A stretch of DNA of 64,000 nt from Sphingomonadaceae bacterium. Its GTDB lineage: Bacteria; Pseudomonadota; Alphaproteobacteria; Sphingomonadales; Sphingomonadaceae. Location of the stretch: the NCBI GenBank assembly GCA_021300355.1, contig JAJTEF010000004.1:1-64000 (forward strand), given 5' to 3'. Position numbers and translations under genes: made by a program. Under the pieces are notes generated by a model, which worked only from the letters and a program-made list of their open reading frames with translations, was not told the origin of the DNA and ran no database searches. This document shows positions 11,122 through 23,329 of the stretch, piece by piece (position 1 is the stretch's first letter; every line of letters starts with the position of its first letter).

Positions 11122-11661
11122 TTACAATAATCGTCCTTGTGCGCGTTCTTTGTCTAGCAAGGCCTGTTTGCGCTCCAGGCCATATGCAAAGCCGCCAAGA
11201 GAACCGTCACTTCGGATAACCCGGTGGCAGGGGATGAGGACAGCGACGTTATTCGCGCCATTGGCACTTCCCGCAGCACGCACGGCATTGGGGCTGCCCA
11301 CCGCAGCGGCGATATCTGTATATGTCCGTGTTTCACCGGCCGGAATGCGCTTCAGTTCGTTCCAGACAGCCTGTTGAAATGCCGTGCCGCCCACATCCAG
11401 TGGCAAGTCCGGCATGTGTGCAGGGTTCTCGATCGCTGCAATGGCGCCCGTTATCAGTTGCTCGAGCGCACTGCCCCCGGCGATGATATCTGCGTTTGGA
11501 AACCTGCGTTGCAGTGCAGCTTCGTCTTCATCGAATGACAGGCGGCAGATGCCTTTACCGGTCGCGGCAAGCAGCATCTTACCCAGCGCGGTATCAACCA
11601 CCGCCCAACGGATTGTTACCCCTGCCCCGCCATTTTTCCACGCGCTTGGCGTCATGCCCAA
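11122..11661 (-). CDS. ogt: Methylated-DNA--[protein]-cysteine S-methyltransferase
   Basis: AVWNELKRIPAGETRTYTDIAAAVGSPNAVRAAGSANGANNVAVLIPCHRVIRSDGSLGGFAYGLERKQALL; PCHRV active site. Confidence 0.95.
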   Translation of the reverse strand: MGMTPSAWKNGGAGVTIRWAVVDTALGKMLLAATGKGICRLSFDEDEAALQRRFPNADIIAGGSALEQLITGAIAAIENPAHMPDLPLDVGGTAFQQAVWNELKRIPAGETRTYTDIAAAVGSPNAVRAAGSANGANNVAVLIPCHRVIRSDGSLGGFAYGLERKQALLDKERAQGRLL

Positions 11662-11681
11662 ATGTCCCTTTGCTATCCAGT

Positions 11682-12359
11682 TTAGCCGTCACATGCGCGG
11701 AACAACGCCAAAGTCCGCTCCCGCGCCAGATCGGCGCTTTCTTCATGATAGTCTTTCCGCCGATCCGAATTGAACCCATGATTGGCGTCGTACACAAATA
11801 TCTGCGCGGTGGGGTGCGCCTTGTCGATAAGTGCCTCTACACCCTCCATCGGGATGCCTTGGTCATATCTGCCAAAATGCGCGATTGTGGCGCATTTGGG
11901 TGTCTTATCCGCATATAATGTCGGTACGAGACTGCCATAATAGCAGCTGGCAGCCGCAAGATCATCGCTGGTGCCAGCAAGTGCCCAAGCCACCGACCCG
12001 CCATAGCAATAGCCCGTGATGAAAACGGGGCCTTTACTCTTCAACGCATCAATGCAGACCTGCGCGTCATCCAACGACTGTGCAAAGGGATGCAGATCGC
12101 GAGCCAATTCCACCGCGCGGTGATAATCGGGGCCGGTATAGGCGGCTTCAAAACCGGGATGCTCGCGATCAAAAATAGCCGGTGACAACACTTCATACCC
12201 ATCTGCGGCATATTCGTCGCACAGCTCGCGAATATGGTCCGTCACGCCAAAGATTTCCTGCACGAGCACAAGGCCACCGCGCCGCTCACCACTTGGCAAG
12301 GCATGGTAGACGGCAATTTCCGCGCCGTCCGACATTGTCATCCGAATCATTTCACCCAT
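11682..12359 (-). CDS. Dienelactone hydrolase family protein
   Basis: VLVQEIFGVTDHIRELCDEYAADGYEVLSPAIFDREHPGF... GYCYGGSVAWALAG nucleophile elbow. Confidence 0.9.
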   Translation of the reverse strand: MGEMIRMTMSDGAEIAVYHALPSGERRGGLVLVQEIFGVTDHIRELCDEYAADGYEVLSPAIFDREHPGFEAAYTGPDYHRAVELARDLHPFAQSLDDAQVCIDALKSKGPVFITGYCYGGSVAWALAGTSDDLAAASCYYGSLVPTLYADKTPKCATIAHFGRYDQGIPMEGVEALIDKAHPTAQIFVYDANHGFNSDRRKDYHEESADLARERTLALFRACDG

Positions 12360-12581
12360 CTCGGTCTCCTCTCATGCCGCATTTCAAGTGTTTTCGATTG
12401 CCGTGCAACGCCAGTTTGCACCACCAGAACAAGTTTATGGCCGCAACAATATGCAATGAACTTAATTCCCAATCTTGCATCGCAGCAAAAGCCCTGCTAG
12501 GCGCGCGGCGACGCTAGAGACAGGGCAACCTTTCGGCTGGTTCAGCAAATACATCAGTTGTACATTTAAGGACTTCAACGC

Positions 12582-14686
<2,105 letters not shown>

Positions 14687-14695
14687 CAATCACCC

Positions 14696-14754
14696 GTCAT
14701 GCTGAACTTGTTTCAGCATCTTAATTAAGACCCTGAAACAAGTTCAGGGTGACG
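14696..14754. repeat. Dispersed paired-palindrome (REP-like) element between atpA and atpG
   Basis: gtcatgctgaacttgtttcagcat cttaattaag accctgaaacaagttcagggtgac: two inverted arms, each arm itself a hairpin (8-bp stem, 5-nt loop). Second copy at 33621. Confidence 0.88.
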
Positions 14755-14770
14755 GCAAAGGGAAGAATAG

Positions 14771-15652
14771 ATGGCGTCTCTTAAGGCCCTCAAAATGCGG
14801 ATCAACTCGGTCAAGTCGACCCAGAAGATCACCAAGGCGATGAAAATGGTCGCTGCTGCGAAACTGCGTCGGGCAACCGAAGCAGCCGAAGCATCACGCC
14901 CATATGCCGAACGATTGGAAGCGGTCGTATCAAGCATCGCGTCGAAGGTAACGGTCGGTCCACAATCGCCAAAGTTGCTTGCTGGTTCAGGCAACAGCGA
15001 CGTGCATCTGTTCGTTGTCGCCACCAGCGACAAGGGCCTTGCTGGCGCATTCAACACCAATATCGTCCGTCTTGCCCGCCGTCAGGCAGAAGCATTGAAG
15101 GCCGAAGGCAAGACCGTTAAATTCTATACCATCGGAAAGAAAGGCCGCGATCAGCTCAGCCGGACGTTCCGTGGCGATATCATCCACAGCATTGAACCAG
15201 GCGATTTGGGCAAGCTCACTTACGCTGATGTGCAAGCATGGGGTGAAGATTTGACCGCACGTTTTGAAGCGGGCGAATTTGACGTCGCGCATCTGTTTTT
15301 CAGCAAGTTCGAAAACGTCCTTACGCAAACGCCAACGCAAATTCAGCTGATGCCCGTCGCTGTTACCGCCGGTGAAGGCGATGCCGTCGGCGTTTCTGCA
15401 ACGGTTGAATATGAGCCAGATGAGGAAGAAATCCTCGCTGACTTGCTGCCACGCAATGTTGCCGTTCAGCTACTTCGCGCAAACCGCGAAAATGCTGCGT
15501 CCGAGCAAGGTTCAAAAATGACCGCGATGGACAACGCAACGCGCAATGCGGGCGACATGATCAACAAGCTGACTATTCAATATAACCGCACGCGTCAGGC
15601 GGCGATTACCACTGAACTTATCGAAATTATCGCAGGCGCAGAAGCGCTTTAA
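14771..15652 (+). CDS. atpG: F0F1 ATP synthase subunit gamma
   Basis: MASLKALKMRINSVKSTQKITKAMKMVAAAKLRRA... NRTRQAAITTELIEIIAGAEAL. Confidence 0.98.
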   Translation: MASLKALKMRINSVKSTQKITKAMKMVAAAKLRRATEAAEASRPYAERLEAVVSSIASKVTVGPQSPKLLAGSGNSDVHLFVVATSDKGLAGAFNTNIVRLARRQAEALKAEGKTVKFYTIGKKGRDQLSRTFRGDIIHSIEPGDLGKLTYADVQAWGEDLTARFEAGEFDVAHLFFSKFENVLTQTPTQIQLMPVAVTAGEGDAVGVSATVEYEPDEEEILADLLPRNVAVQLLRANRENAASEQGSKMTAMDNATRNAGDMINKLTIQYNRTRQAAITTELIEIIAGAEAL

Positions 15653-17260
<1,608 letters not shown>

Positions 17261-17266
17261 GCCATT

Positions 17267-17527
17267 ATGGCACTTCGTTTCGAACTCGTAACACCTGAAA
17301 AGCTCTACCGCTCGGACGACGTCTATATGGTCGTCGTTCCGGGTAGTGAGGGCGATTTCGGTGTGCTTGAGGGCCACAGCCCAATGATGAGCACGCTGCG
17401 TAACGATGCCGCGCTTGAGATTTACGCGACGCAGGGTGCGACGCCTGAGCGCCTCATCATCGCTGGCGGCTTTGCAGAAGTGAATGAGAACGGCCTGACC
17501 GTTCTGGCGGAGCGCGTCGAGGCTTAA
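17267..17527 (+). CDS. atpC: F0F1 ATP synthase subunit epsilon
   Basis: [45 protein letters not shown]. Confidence 0.97.
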   Translation: MALRFELVTPEKLYRSDDVYMVVVPGSEGDFGVLEGHSPMMSTLRNDAALEIYATQGATPERLIIAGGFAEVNENGLTVLAERVEA

Positions 17528-17544
17528 GCCTCACGCGTTACGTC

Positions 17545-18030
17545 TCAGGGTGCTTCGTCGCCCCAGATGCGCGCCATTTCAATATAACCATAGCGCCCTT
17601 CGGTTTCGAAGCGGCAATAGCCCTTTTCACATTCTTCGATAAGCCCGACCACACCGGGTTCAACGCGCCATGATATATGTGCGCTGGCCTCGGGCGCATC
17701 ACGCAATGCGCCAATTTCCTTACCGATGACAATCGCAGCCCGTTTCGGGCTCAACAAGCGGACATGAAACCATCCCTGCTCACCATCGGGGTCTTGAACC
17801 TTGCGCCATACGCTGTGCACCGCCACGACCTTCACGGGCAGGTTTTCGCGTTTATACACCCATGTAACGGGGAATTCAGTGCTGGGGCCCGTACGCATGC
17901 GCGCCTCTGGCTTCGAAATTGAGGCCCAATAAGGCGGCTTTTGTTGGGCCTGCCCGGCAGCAGACGCGGCACCAAAAAGCACAAGCGCCAATGCACCGCA
18001 ACGCACGATCGAATTGTGTTGATTAACCAT
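17545..18030 (-). CDS. SH3-domain secreted protein
   Basis: MVNQHNSIVRCGALALVLFGAASAAGQAQQKP signal-like N-terminus, then ARMRTGPSTEFPVTWVYKRENLPVKVVAVHSVWRKVQDPDGEQGWFH (bacterial SH3). ORF extends to 18081. Confidence 0.82.
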   Translation of the reverse strand: MVNQHNSIVRCGALALVLFGAASAAGQAQQKPPYWASISKPEARMRTGPSTEFPVTWVYKRENLPVKVVAVHSVWRKVQDPDGEQGWFHVRLLSPKRAAIVIGKEIGALRDAPEASAHISWRVEPGVVGLIEECEKGYCRFETEGRYGYIEMARIWGDEAP

Positions 18031-18126
18031 AATTTTTACCACCAGCTTCATTCTATACCGTAAGCGCGGCGCGCAGCGCAACCATCCTGTCTTGACCTTC
18101 TGATATATTCGGCTTTAGTCACTGCC

Positions 18127-19125
18127 ATGCCCGAACTTAGCCGTATTGAACGTCCATCTGTCCGCGTCACCCGCACGCTTCTTCCTGCTGTCGAAAAGCG
18201 CATGGCGGAACTGTTCGATGCGCGTTTCAATGCTGATGACACTCCCCTCACCCGTGATGCGCTTGTCGCAGCCATGGCGGACTGCGACGTGCTCGTGCCG
18301 ACTGTCACGGACACCATTGATGCCAGCATCATCGCCGCTGCCCCGCCGCGCCTGAAACTGATTGCGAGCTATGGCGCCGGGGTTAATCACATCGATCTGG
18401 CCGCAGCAAAGGCCAAGGGCATCATGGTGACGAACACGCCCGGCGTGTTTACGGACGATACCGCTGACCTGACGATGGCGCTCATTTTGAACGTCCCCCG
18501 CCGGCTTGGCGAAGGACACCGTGCCATGCGCAATGGTGAATGGAGCGGCTGGAGCCCGACCGGCATGCTGGGGCACCGCATTGGTGGCAAGACGCTTGGC
18601 ATCATTGGTCTTGGCCGTATCGGGGAGGCCGTAGCCATGCGCGCCAAGGCATTTGGCATGAATATCATTTACAACAAACGCAGCCGTTTGCCCGCCAGCG
18701 TTGAGGATGAACTGGGCGTCACGTTCGAACCCGACATCGACCGGCTGGTGGCCCGTTCGGACATCATCACGCTGCACTGCCCGCTAACGGCAGACACAGA
18801 TAAAATCATCAACGCCGATCGCATCGCGCACATGAAACCCAACGCCTATGTCATCAACAGCTCACGCGGTGAATTGATCGATGAAGACGCATTGATCGAG
18901 GCGCTGCAAAGTGGTCGTATTGCGGGCGCAGGGCTTGATGTGTACACGCATGAACCTGCCGTAGACTCACGGTTCCTCAGCATACCCAACGCGGTGCTAC
19001 TCCCGCATTTGGGCAGTGCGACAGTCGAGGGACGCGAAGCATCGGGCGAGCGCGTGATTACAAATATCCGCGTATGGGCCGACGGCCACCGACCGCCCGA
19101 TCAGGTGCTTGAGGGCTGGCAATAA
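18127..19125 (+). CDS. D-isomer-specific 2-hydroxyacid dehydrogenase (glyoxylate/hydroxypyruvate reductase-like)
   Basis: GKTLGIIGLGRIGEAVAMRAKAFGMNIIYNKRSR... HCPLTADTDKIINADRIAHMKPNAYVINSSRGELIDEDAL. Confidence 0.93.
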   Translation: MPELSRIERPSVRVTRTLLPAVEKRMAELFDARFNADDTPLTRDALVAAMADCDVLVPTVTDTIDASIIAAAPPRLKLIASYGAGVNHIDLAAAKAKGIMVTNTPGVFTDDTADLTMALILNVPRRLGEGHRAMRNGEWSGWSPTGMLGHRIGGKTLGIIGLGRIGEAVAMRAKAFGMNIIYNKRSRLPASVEDELGVTFEPDIDRLVARSDIITLHCPLTADTDKIINADRIAHMKPNAYVINSSRGELIDEDALIEALQSGRIAGAGLDVYTHEPAVDSRFLSIPNAVLLPHLGSATVEGREASGERVITNIRVWADGHRPPDQVLEGWQ

Positions 19126-19226
19126 GCAATTTTCTTTCGATTGCGGTAAGTTAGCCGTAATTTTGTGCCTTGAGGCTTTGTTACGCCGCGCCTAGAGACG
19201 TGGCAAATAAGCGGGCGGGGGAAATT

Positions 19227-20537
19227 ATGATCCAGAAATTTGTGCAGTCAGCGCTGGTTTTAAGCGCAGCCATGTCAGCGCCAGCGATGGCACAGACCGG
19301 CATGGTCGCTATCCCTGAAACCAATAGCGGCGATAGCGCGTGGATTTTGACCGCATCGGCACTCGTGCTGATGATGACGCTTCCTGGCCTTGCGCTTTTT
19401 TACGGCGGATTGGTCCGCGCCAAAAACTTCTTATCGGTCCTCGTTCAATGCGGCGCGATTGCCGCTATTGCCTCGGTCATCTGGATTGTCATTGGCTACA
19501 GCCTCGCCTTTTCCGTGGGCGGCAACGGCTTCATTGGCTCGCTTGAAAATGTCATGTTCAATGGCTTGCTCGATTCTGTCCGTGAGGGGCAGACAACCGG
19601 CGAGCTTGCCTTTGCGCTGTTCCAGATGACATTTGCCATCATCACCCCTGCCCTGATCGTCGGTGCATGGGTTGAACGCGCCCGCTTTGGCTGGGTGGTG
19701 GCGTTCAGCGCCTTATGGTCGCTGTTGATTTATGTTCCCGTGACCCGCTGGGTTTGGGGCAGCGGCTTTCTGGCCGACCAGGGCGTCATCGATTTCGCCG
19801 GCGGCATTGTTGTGCACACCACGGCTGGTATTTCAGCGCTGGTTGTTGCGCTCATGCTTGGAAAGCGCATTGGCTTTCCCAGAACGCTTATGCTCCCGCA
19901 TAGCCCCGCACTCACGGTAGCCGGTGCCGGCCTGCTCTGGGTCGGCTGGTTTGGTTTCAACGGCGGATCGGCTTTGGCCGCAAATGACGCTGCCGCCAGC
20001 GCGATTATCAACACCCATGTCGGGGCTTCAGTGGCAGCGATTGTCTGGTTGATGATTGAACGTATCAAGGTCGGCAAAGCCACCGCAGTCGGCTTTGCAA
20101 CGGGTGCAGTCGCTGGCCTTGCGACGATCACACCGGCAGCAGGGGTGATCGGCCCCGGCGGCGCAATAATTCTCGGCATATTGGCAGGCGTCGTCTGCTT
20201 CTGGTTTGTTGGCCTTGTCAAAGGCACGCTGAAAATCGATGACTCGCTCGACGTTTTTGCCGTCCACGGTATCGGCGGGATACTTGGTTCCGTCCTGCTG
20301 GCGGTCTTTGCAAGTGAGGCGCTTGGCGGCGCTGGCTATGCCGAAGGTGCGGGAATGGCATCGCAATTGTGGGTTCAGGTGACGGCCGTGGCCATCGTCG
20401 GCGCCTATTCCGCCGTGGTGACCCTCATCATCGGCTATCTGGTGTCGATGGTCGTACCGATGCGTGTCAGCGAAGATCAGGAGCGCGATGGGCTTGATAT
20501 TTCAAGCCACGGCGAACGCGCTTGGGATTTGGATTAA
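19227..20537 (+). CDS. amtB: Ammonium transporter (Amt family)
   Basis: Signal-like N-terminus then ALVLMMTLPGLALFYGGLVRAKNFLSVLVQC... AGISALVVALMLGKR... DDSLDVFAVHGIGGILGSVLLAVF. Confidence 0.96.
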   Translation: MIQKFVQSALVLSAAMSAPAMAQTGMVAIPETNSGDSAWILTASALVLMMTLPGLALFYGGLVRAKNFLSVLVQCGAIAAIASVIWIVIGYSLAFSVGGNGFIGSLENVMFNGLLDSVREGQTTGELAFALFQMTFAIITPALIVGAWVERARFGWVVAFSALWSLLIYVPVTRWVWGSGFLADQGVIDFAGGIVVHTTAGISALVVALMLGKRIGFPRTLMLPHSPALTVAGAGLLWVGWFGFNGGSALAANDAAASAIINTHVGASVAAIVWLMIERIKVGKATAVGFATGAVAGLATITPAAGVIGPGGAIILGILAGVVCFWFVGLVKGTLKIDDSLDVFAVHGIGGILGSVLLAVFASEALGGAGYAEGAGMASQLWVQVTAVAIVGAYSAVVTLIIGYLVSMVVPMRVSEDQERDGLDISSHGERAWDLD

Positions 20538-20607
20538 GCCGCCGCTGACTTGGCCTAATGCATCAGCGCATATGGGCTGACCGGCTTCGGCAACGTAATG
20601 CTACATA

Positions 20608-20639
20608 GCCCTTGATCGCGTTGCTACGCGACCAAGGGC
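20608..20639. terminator. Putative bidirectional terminator hairpin between convergent amtB and nitronate monooxygenase
   Basis: gcccttgatcgcg ttgcta cgcgaccaagggc: long inverted repeat with one mismatch, followed by aatttctt, in the convergent gap. Confidence 0.6.
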
Positions 20640-20665
20640 AATTTCTTGTAAATGTAAACTTAGGG

Positions 20666-22075
20666 TCAATCGCCCGTCAGGATGCGGTCCATCAACTGCT
20701 GCACAGTTGGGACGAAACCGTTCGAATAGAACGGATCCTTACCGAACAGATAAGCGCTGTGCCCTGCGAACATCAGGTTTTCGTCGATAGGCGCGCCGTG
20801 CGCAATATTCTGCAATGCCTTTTGAATGCAGAAGCTGCGCGGATCAGCGAGACGACCCGTCGAATTATTGTCATGGTCTTTCCACGACGAAAATCCGCAA
20901 TGCGACAGACAGCCCATGCAGTCCTTCTGATCCTTGCGAATGACTTCGCCCGACGGCGGCGTCACAAAGACCAAGGTGCTGTCTGGCGTCTTCAAGGCGA
21001 CAGTAAACCCGCGTGCATCCCATTCGCGTGCCTTCATCAGGTCCGCAGGCTTCACCCAGAAATTCTTGCCCTTCACGCCGACATCCAGCTGCGCGGTGTG
21101 GTCCGCATCGGCGGCCTGCACATAGGCAATCTGGCGTTCTGAACGGGCCTGCAACTCAAGCAGGAACGGATTGATGACCGCGCTTGAATAGAAACCTGTT
21201 GGCGAAAACTGATGCAACAGCACGCCGTCTTCAGGAATTTTCGTTAGCGCGTCTTTCCAACCCTGTGGAATGGGGCTTTCTTGCGTCAGCAATGGCCGCG
21301 TACCGAGTTGGAATGCGATTTGCCCAAGCTCTGGATTATCAATCCAGTTGTTCCAGTCGCGCAAGAACCACACGCCGCCCGCCATGACGATGGGCACGTC
21401 GTCCGAAATGCCTTCGGCGCGCATGACATCACGCAGCGCCTTTACGCGCGGATAGGGATCCTCGGGGCTGCGCGGATCTTCCGCGTTGGAAAGCCCGTTA
21501 TGGCCACCGGCCAACCATGGATCTTCGTAAACCACTGCGCCCAACCATTCGGGCACCTTGTGATAGGCGCGTTTCCACAATGCACGGAATGCACGCGCGG
21601 AGCTGACGATAGGCAGATAATATACGCCATATTGCGCCGCAATTTCGGAAAGCTTGTAAGGCATGCCCGCGCCGCATGTGACGCCAGTGACCATCCCCTT
21701 GGTCGCTTCCAATATGCCGTGCAAAATGCGCTGCGATCCGCCCATTTCCCAAAGCACGTTGATATTGATGGCGCCTTTGCCATTGGCCATTTCATGCGCC
21801 AGGCGAACCTGCGCGATGCCGCCACGGATGCCGTATTCCACCAGCTCTTCATGGCGTTCTGCGCGTGTTTTCCCGTGGAAAACCTGCGGGATCATCTCGC
21901 CATTTTCATCATAGCTGTCGGCATTCACCGCTGACACAGTGCCAATGCCACCGGCGGCAGCCCATGCGCCAGAACTTGCGTGATTGGTAGCGGCAACGCC
22001 CTTGCCACCTTCGACCAAAGGCCAAACTTCGCGGCCACCATAGATAATGGGCTTCAGACCCTTGAACACAACCAC
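20666..22075 (-). CDS. Nitronate monooxygenase / 2-nitropropane dioxygenase family flavoprotein
   Basis: KPIIYGGREVWPLVEGGKGVAATNHASSGAWAAAGGIGTVSAVNADSYDENG... VPIVMAGGVWFL; C-terminal CMGCLSHC motif. Confidence 0.8.
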   Translation of the reverse strand: MVVFKGLKPIIYGGREVWPLVEGGKGVAATNHASSGAWAAAGGIGTVSAVNADSYDENGEMIPQVFHGKTRAERHEELVEYGIRGGIAQVRLAHEMANGKGAININVLWEMGGSQRILHGILEATKGMVTGVTCGAGMPYKLSEIAAQYGVYYLPIVSSARAFRALWKRAYHKVPEWLGAVVYEDPWLAGGHNGLSNAEDPRSPEDPYPRVKALRDVMRAEGISDDVPIVMAGGVWFLRDWNNWIDNPELGQIAFQLGTRPLLTQESPIPQGWKDALTKIPEDGVLLHQFSPTGFYSSAVINPFLLELQARSERQIAYVQAADADHTAQLDVGVKGKNFWVKPADLMKAREWDARGFTVALKTPDSTLVFVTPPSGEVIRKDQKDCMGCLSHCGFSSWKDHDNNSTGRLADPRSFCIQKALQNIAHGAPIDENLMFAGHSAYLFGKDPFYSNGFVPTVQQLMDRILTGD

Positions 22076-22108
22076 AACCCCTAAATATTTATCTCAAAAG
22101 CGCCGTTC

Positions 22109-22132
22109 AGCGCGCTTCCCTGATGGCGCGCT
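22109..22132 (-). terminator. Putative hairpin between glycosyltransferase and downstream nitronate monooxygenase gene
   Basis: agcgcgc ttccctgatg gcgcgct perfect 7-bp stem in the short intergenic gap; weak T-run, so Rho-independent function is uncertain. Confidence 0.4.
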
Positions 22133-22143
22133 ATCGCAATTAT

Positions 22144-23292
22144 CTAGCTTTGTCGCGCAAAATCGGCACGTTTCATGGCGGAACCATATAGCTGCCGATA
22201 TCGCGCAAACATTGTCTCCTCATCATATAGTGCGCAGGCCAGATTGCGGTTGGCGCTGCCCAGTTTTTCCCGAAGTCCGGCATCATTTGCCAGCTCGCTA
22301 ATGGCTTGCGCCAAAGATGCCTCATCGGTGCGCGGGATGATGAACGGACGGTTTTCGCGTGCGACGATATTTTTTACGTCGCCAACGTCGGTAGATACCA
22401 CCGGAAGGGCGCTCGTCATCGCCTCCAATAGTGAGATTGGATATTGCTCGCTATCCGACGACAACGCAAAAATATCGAACAGGCGAATATAGCGCGCCGG
22501 GTCACGTAAGAAGCCGGGCATCATCATACGGTCTGATATGCCAAGCCGCTCTGCCTCTGCCGTGATGGCATCACGCTCTGGCCCATCGCCCACAATCGCG
22601 AGCCGGACATTTGGCCCTGCCGCCGCAACCGCGCGCACAAGCCGCGGAAGATTTTTGCCGGTACGCAGCCCTGCGATCGTGCCGACCACAATCTCTCCAT
22701 TGCGTTTCTGAAAACCTGGAAAAGATCCGCGCTGCGGCCGCCGGTTAAAATGTTCGGTATCGATGCCATTGGGGAAACGACAAATCTTGTCCAGCGGCTG
22801 ATGCCATATGGTTCGGGCGATATGCTCAAGCGTTTTCGAAGGAACGACCAGCGCATTGCAACGCTGCAAGGCAATCGTGCGAAACCAGTTGCGCCGCTTT
22901 TTCAGCCGGTCGATTTCGTCATCGTTGAACCCGTCTTCATGGTGGATCAATGGCGGCAAGTTCATGCTGCGCGTAAACAATGTATGCGCCATCACCCCAT
23001 CCATCGCACCCCAATTATATGTCAAAACGAGATGGAATTTTTTCATATATTGGGCGAGCTGACGATAGCGGCCAATGGCGGGCATCCCTTTCAGCGAGGG
23101 CGCCGCATCTTTCGGGAACGTGACCTTCACGCGCCGGTCAATCGCGTCGGCCGCGCCAAAGGCATCATCAACCGCCGATAAAACGCTATGTTCGGCCTGA
23201 TCGCCAAAATGGTTCATAAGGCGAACCGTGCGCGATTCCTGACCGCCAAGGTTAAAGCTGCTGTGCAAATGGAGGATGCGGACCGCCGCCAT
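22144..23292 (-). CDS. Glycosyltransferase family 4 protein
   Basis: MAAVRILHLHSSFNLGGQESRTVRLMNHFGDQ... FPNGIDTEHFNRRPQ... LAIVGDGPERDAITAEAERLGISDRMMMPGF... SLLEAMTSALPVVSTDVGDVKN. Confidence 0.92.
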   Translation of the reverse strand: MAAVRILHLHSSFNLGGQESRTVRLMNHFGDQAEHSVLSAVDDAFGAADAIDRRVKVTFPKDAAPSLKGMPAIGRYRQLAQYMKKFHLVLTYNWGAMDGVMAHTLFTRSMNLPPLIHHEDGFNDDEIDRLKKRRNWFRTIALQRCNALVVPSKTLEHIARTIWHQPLDKICRFPNGIDTEHFNRRPQRGSFPGFQKRNGEIVVGTIAGLRTGKNLPRLVRAVAAAGPNVRLAIVGDGPERDAITAEAERLGISDRMMMPGFLRDPARYIRLFDIFALSSDSEQYPISLLEAMTSALPVVSTDVGDVKNIVARENRPFIIPRTDEASLAQAISELANDAGLREKLGSANRNLACALYDEETMFARYRQLYGSAMKRADFARQS

Positions 23293-23329
23293 ACTTGCCT
23301 TTCCTTCTCGCACCGCCCAGATGCTTTGA

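Noticed and set aside
14725-15060. 111-aa minus ORF ending ...LCRHPELVSGS
   Set aside because: The RHPELVSGS tail is translation of the palindromic repeat; the rest is antisense to atpG.
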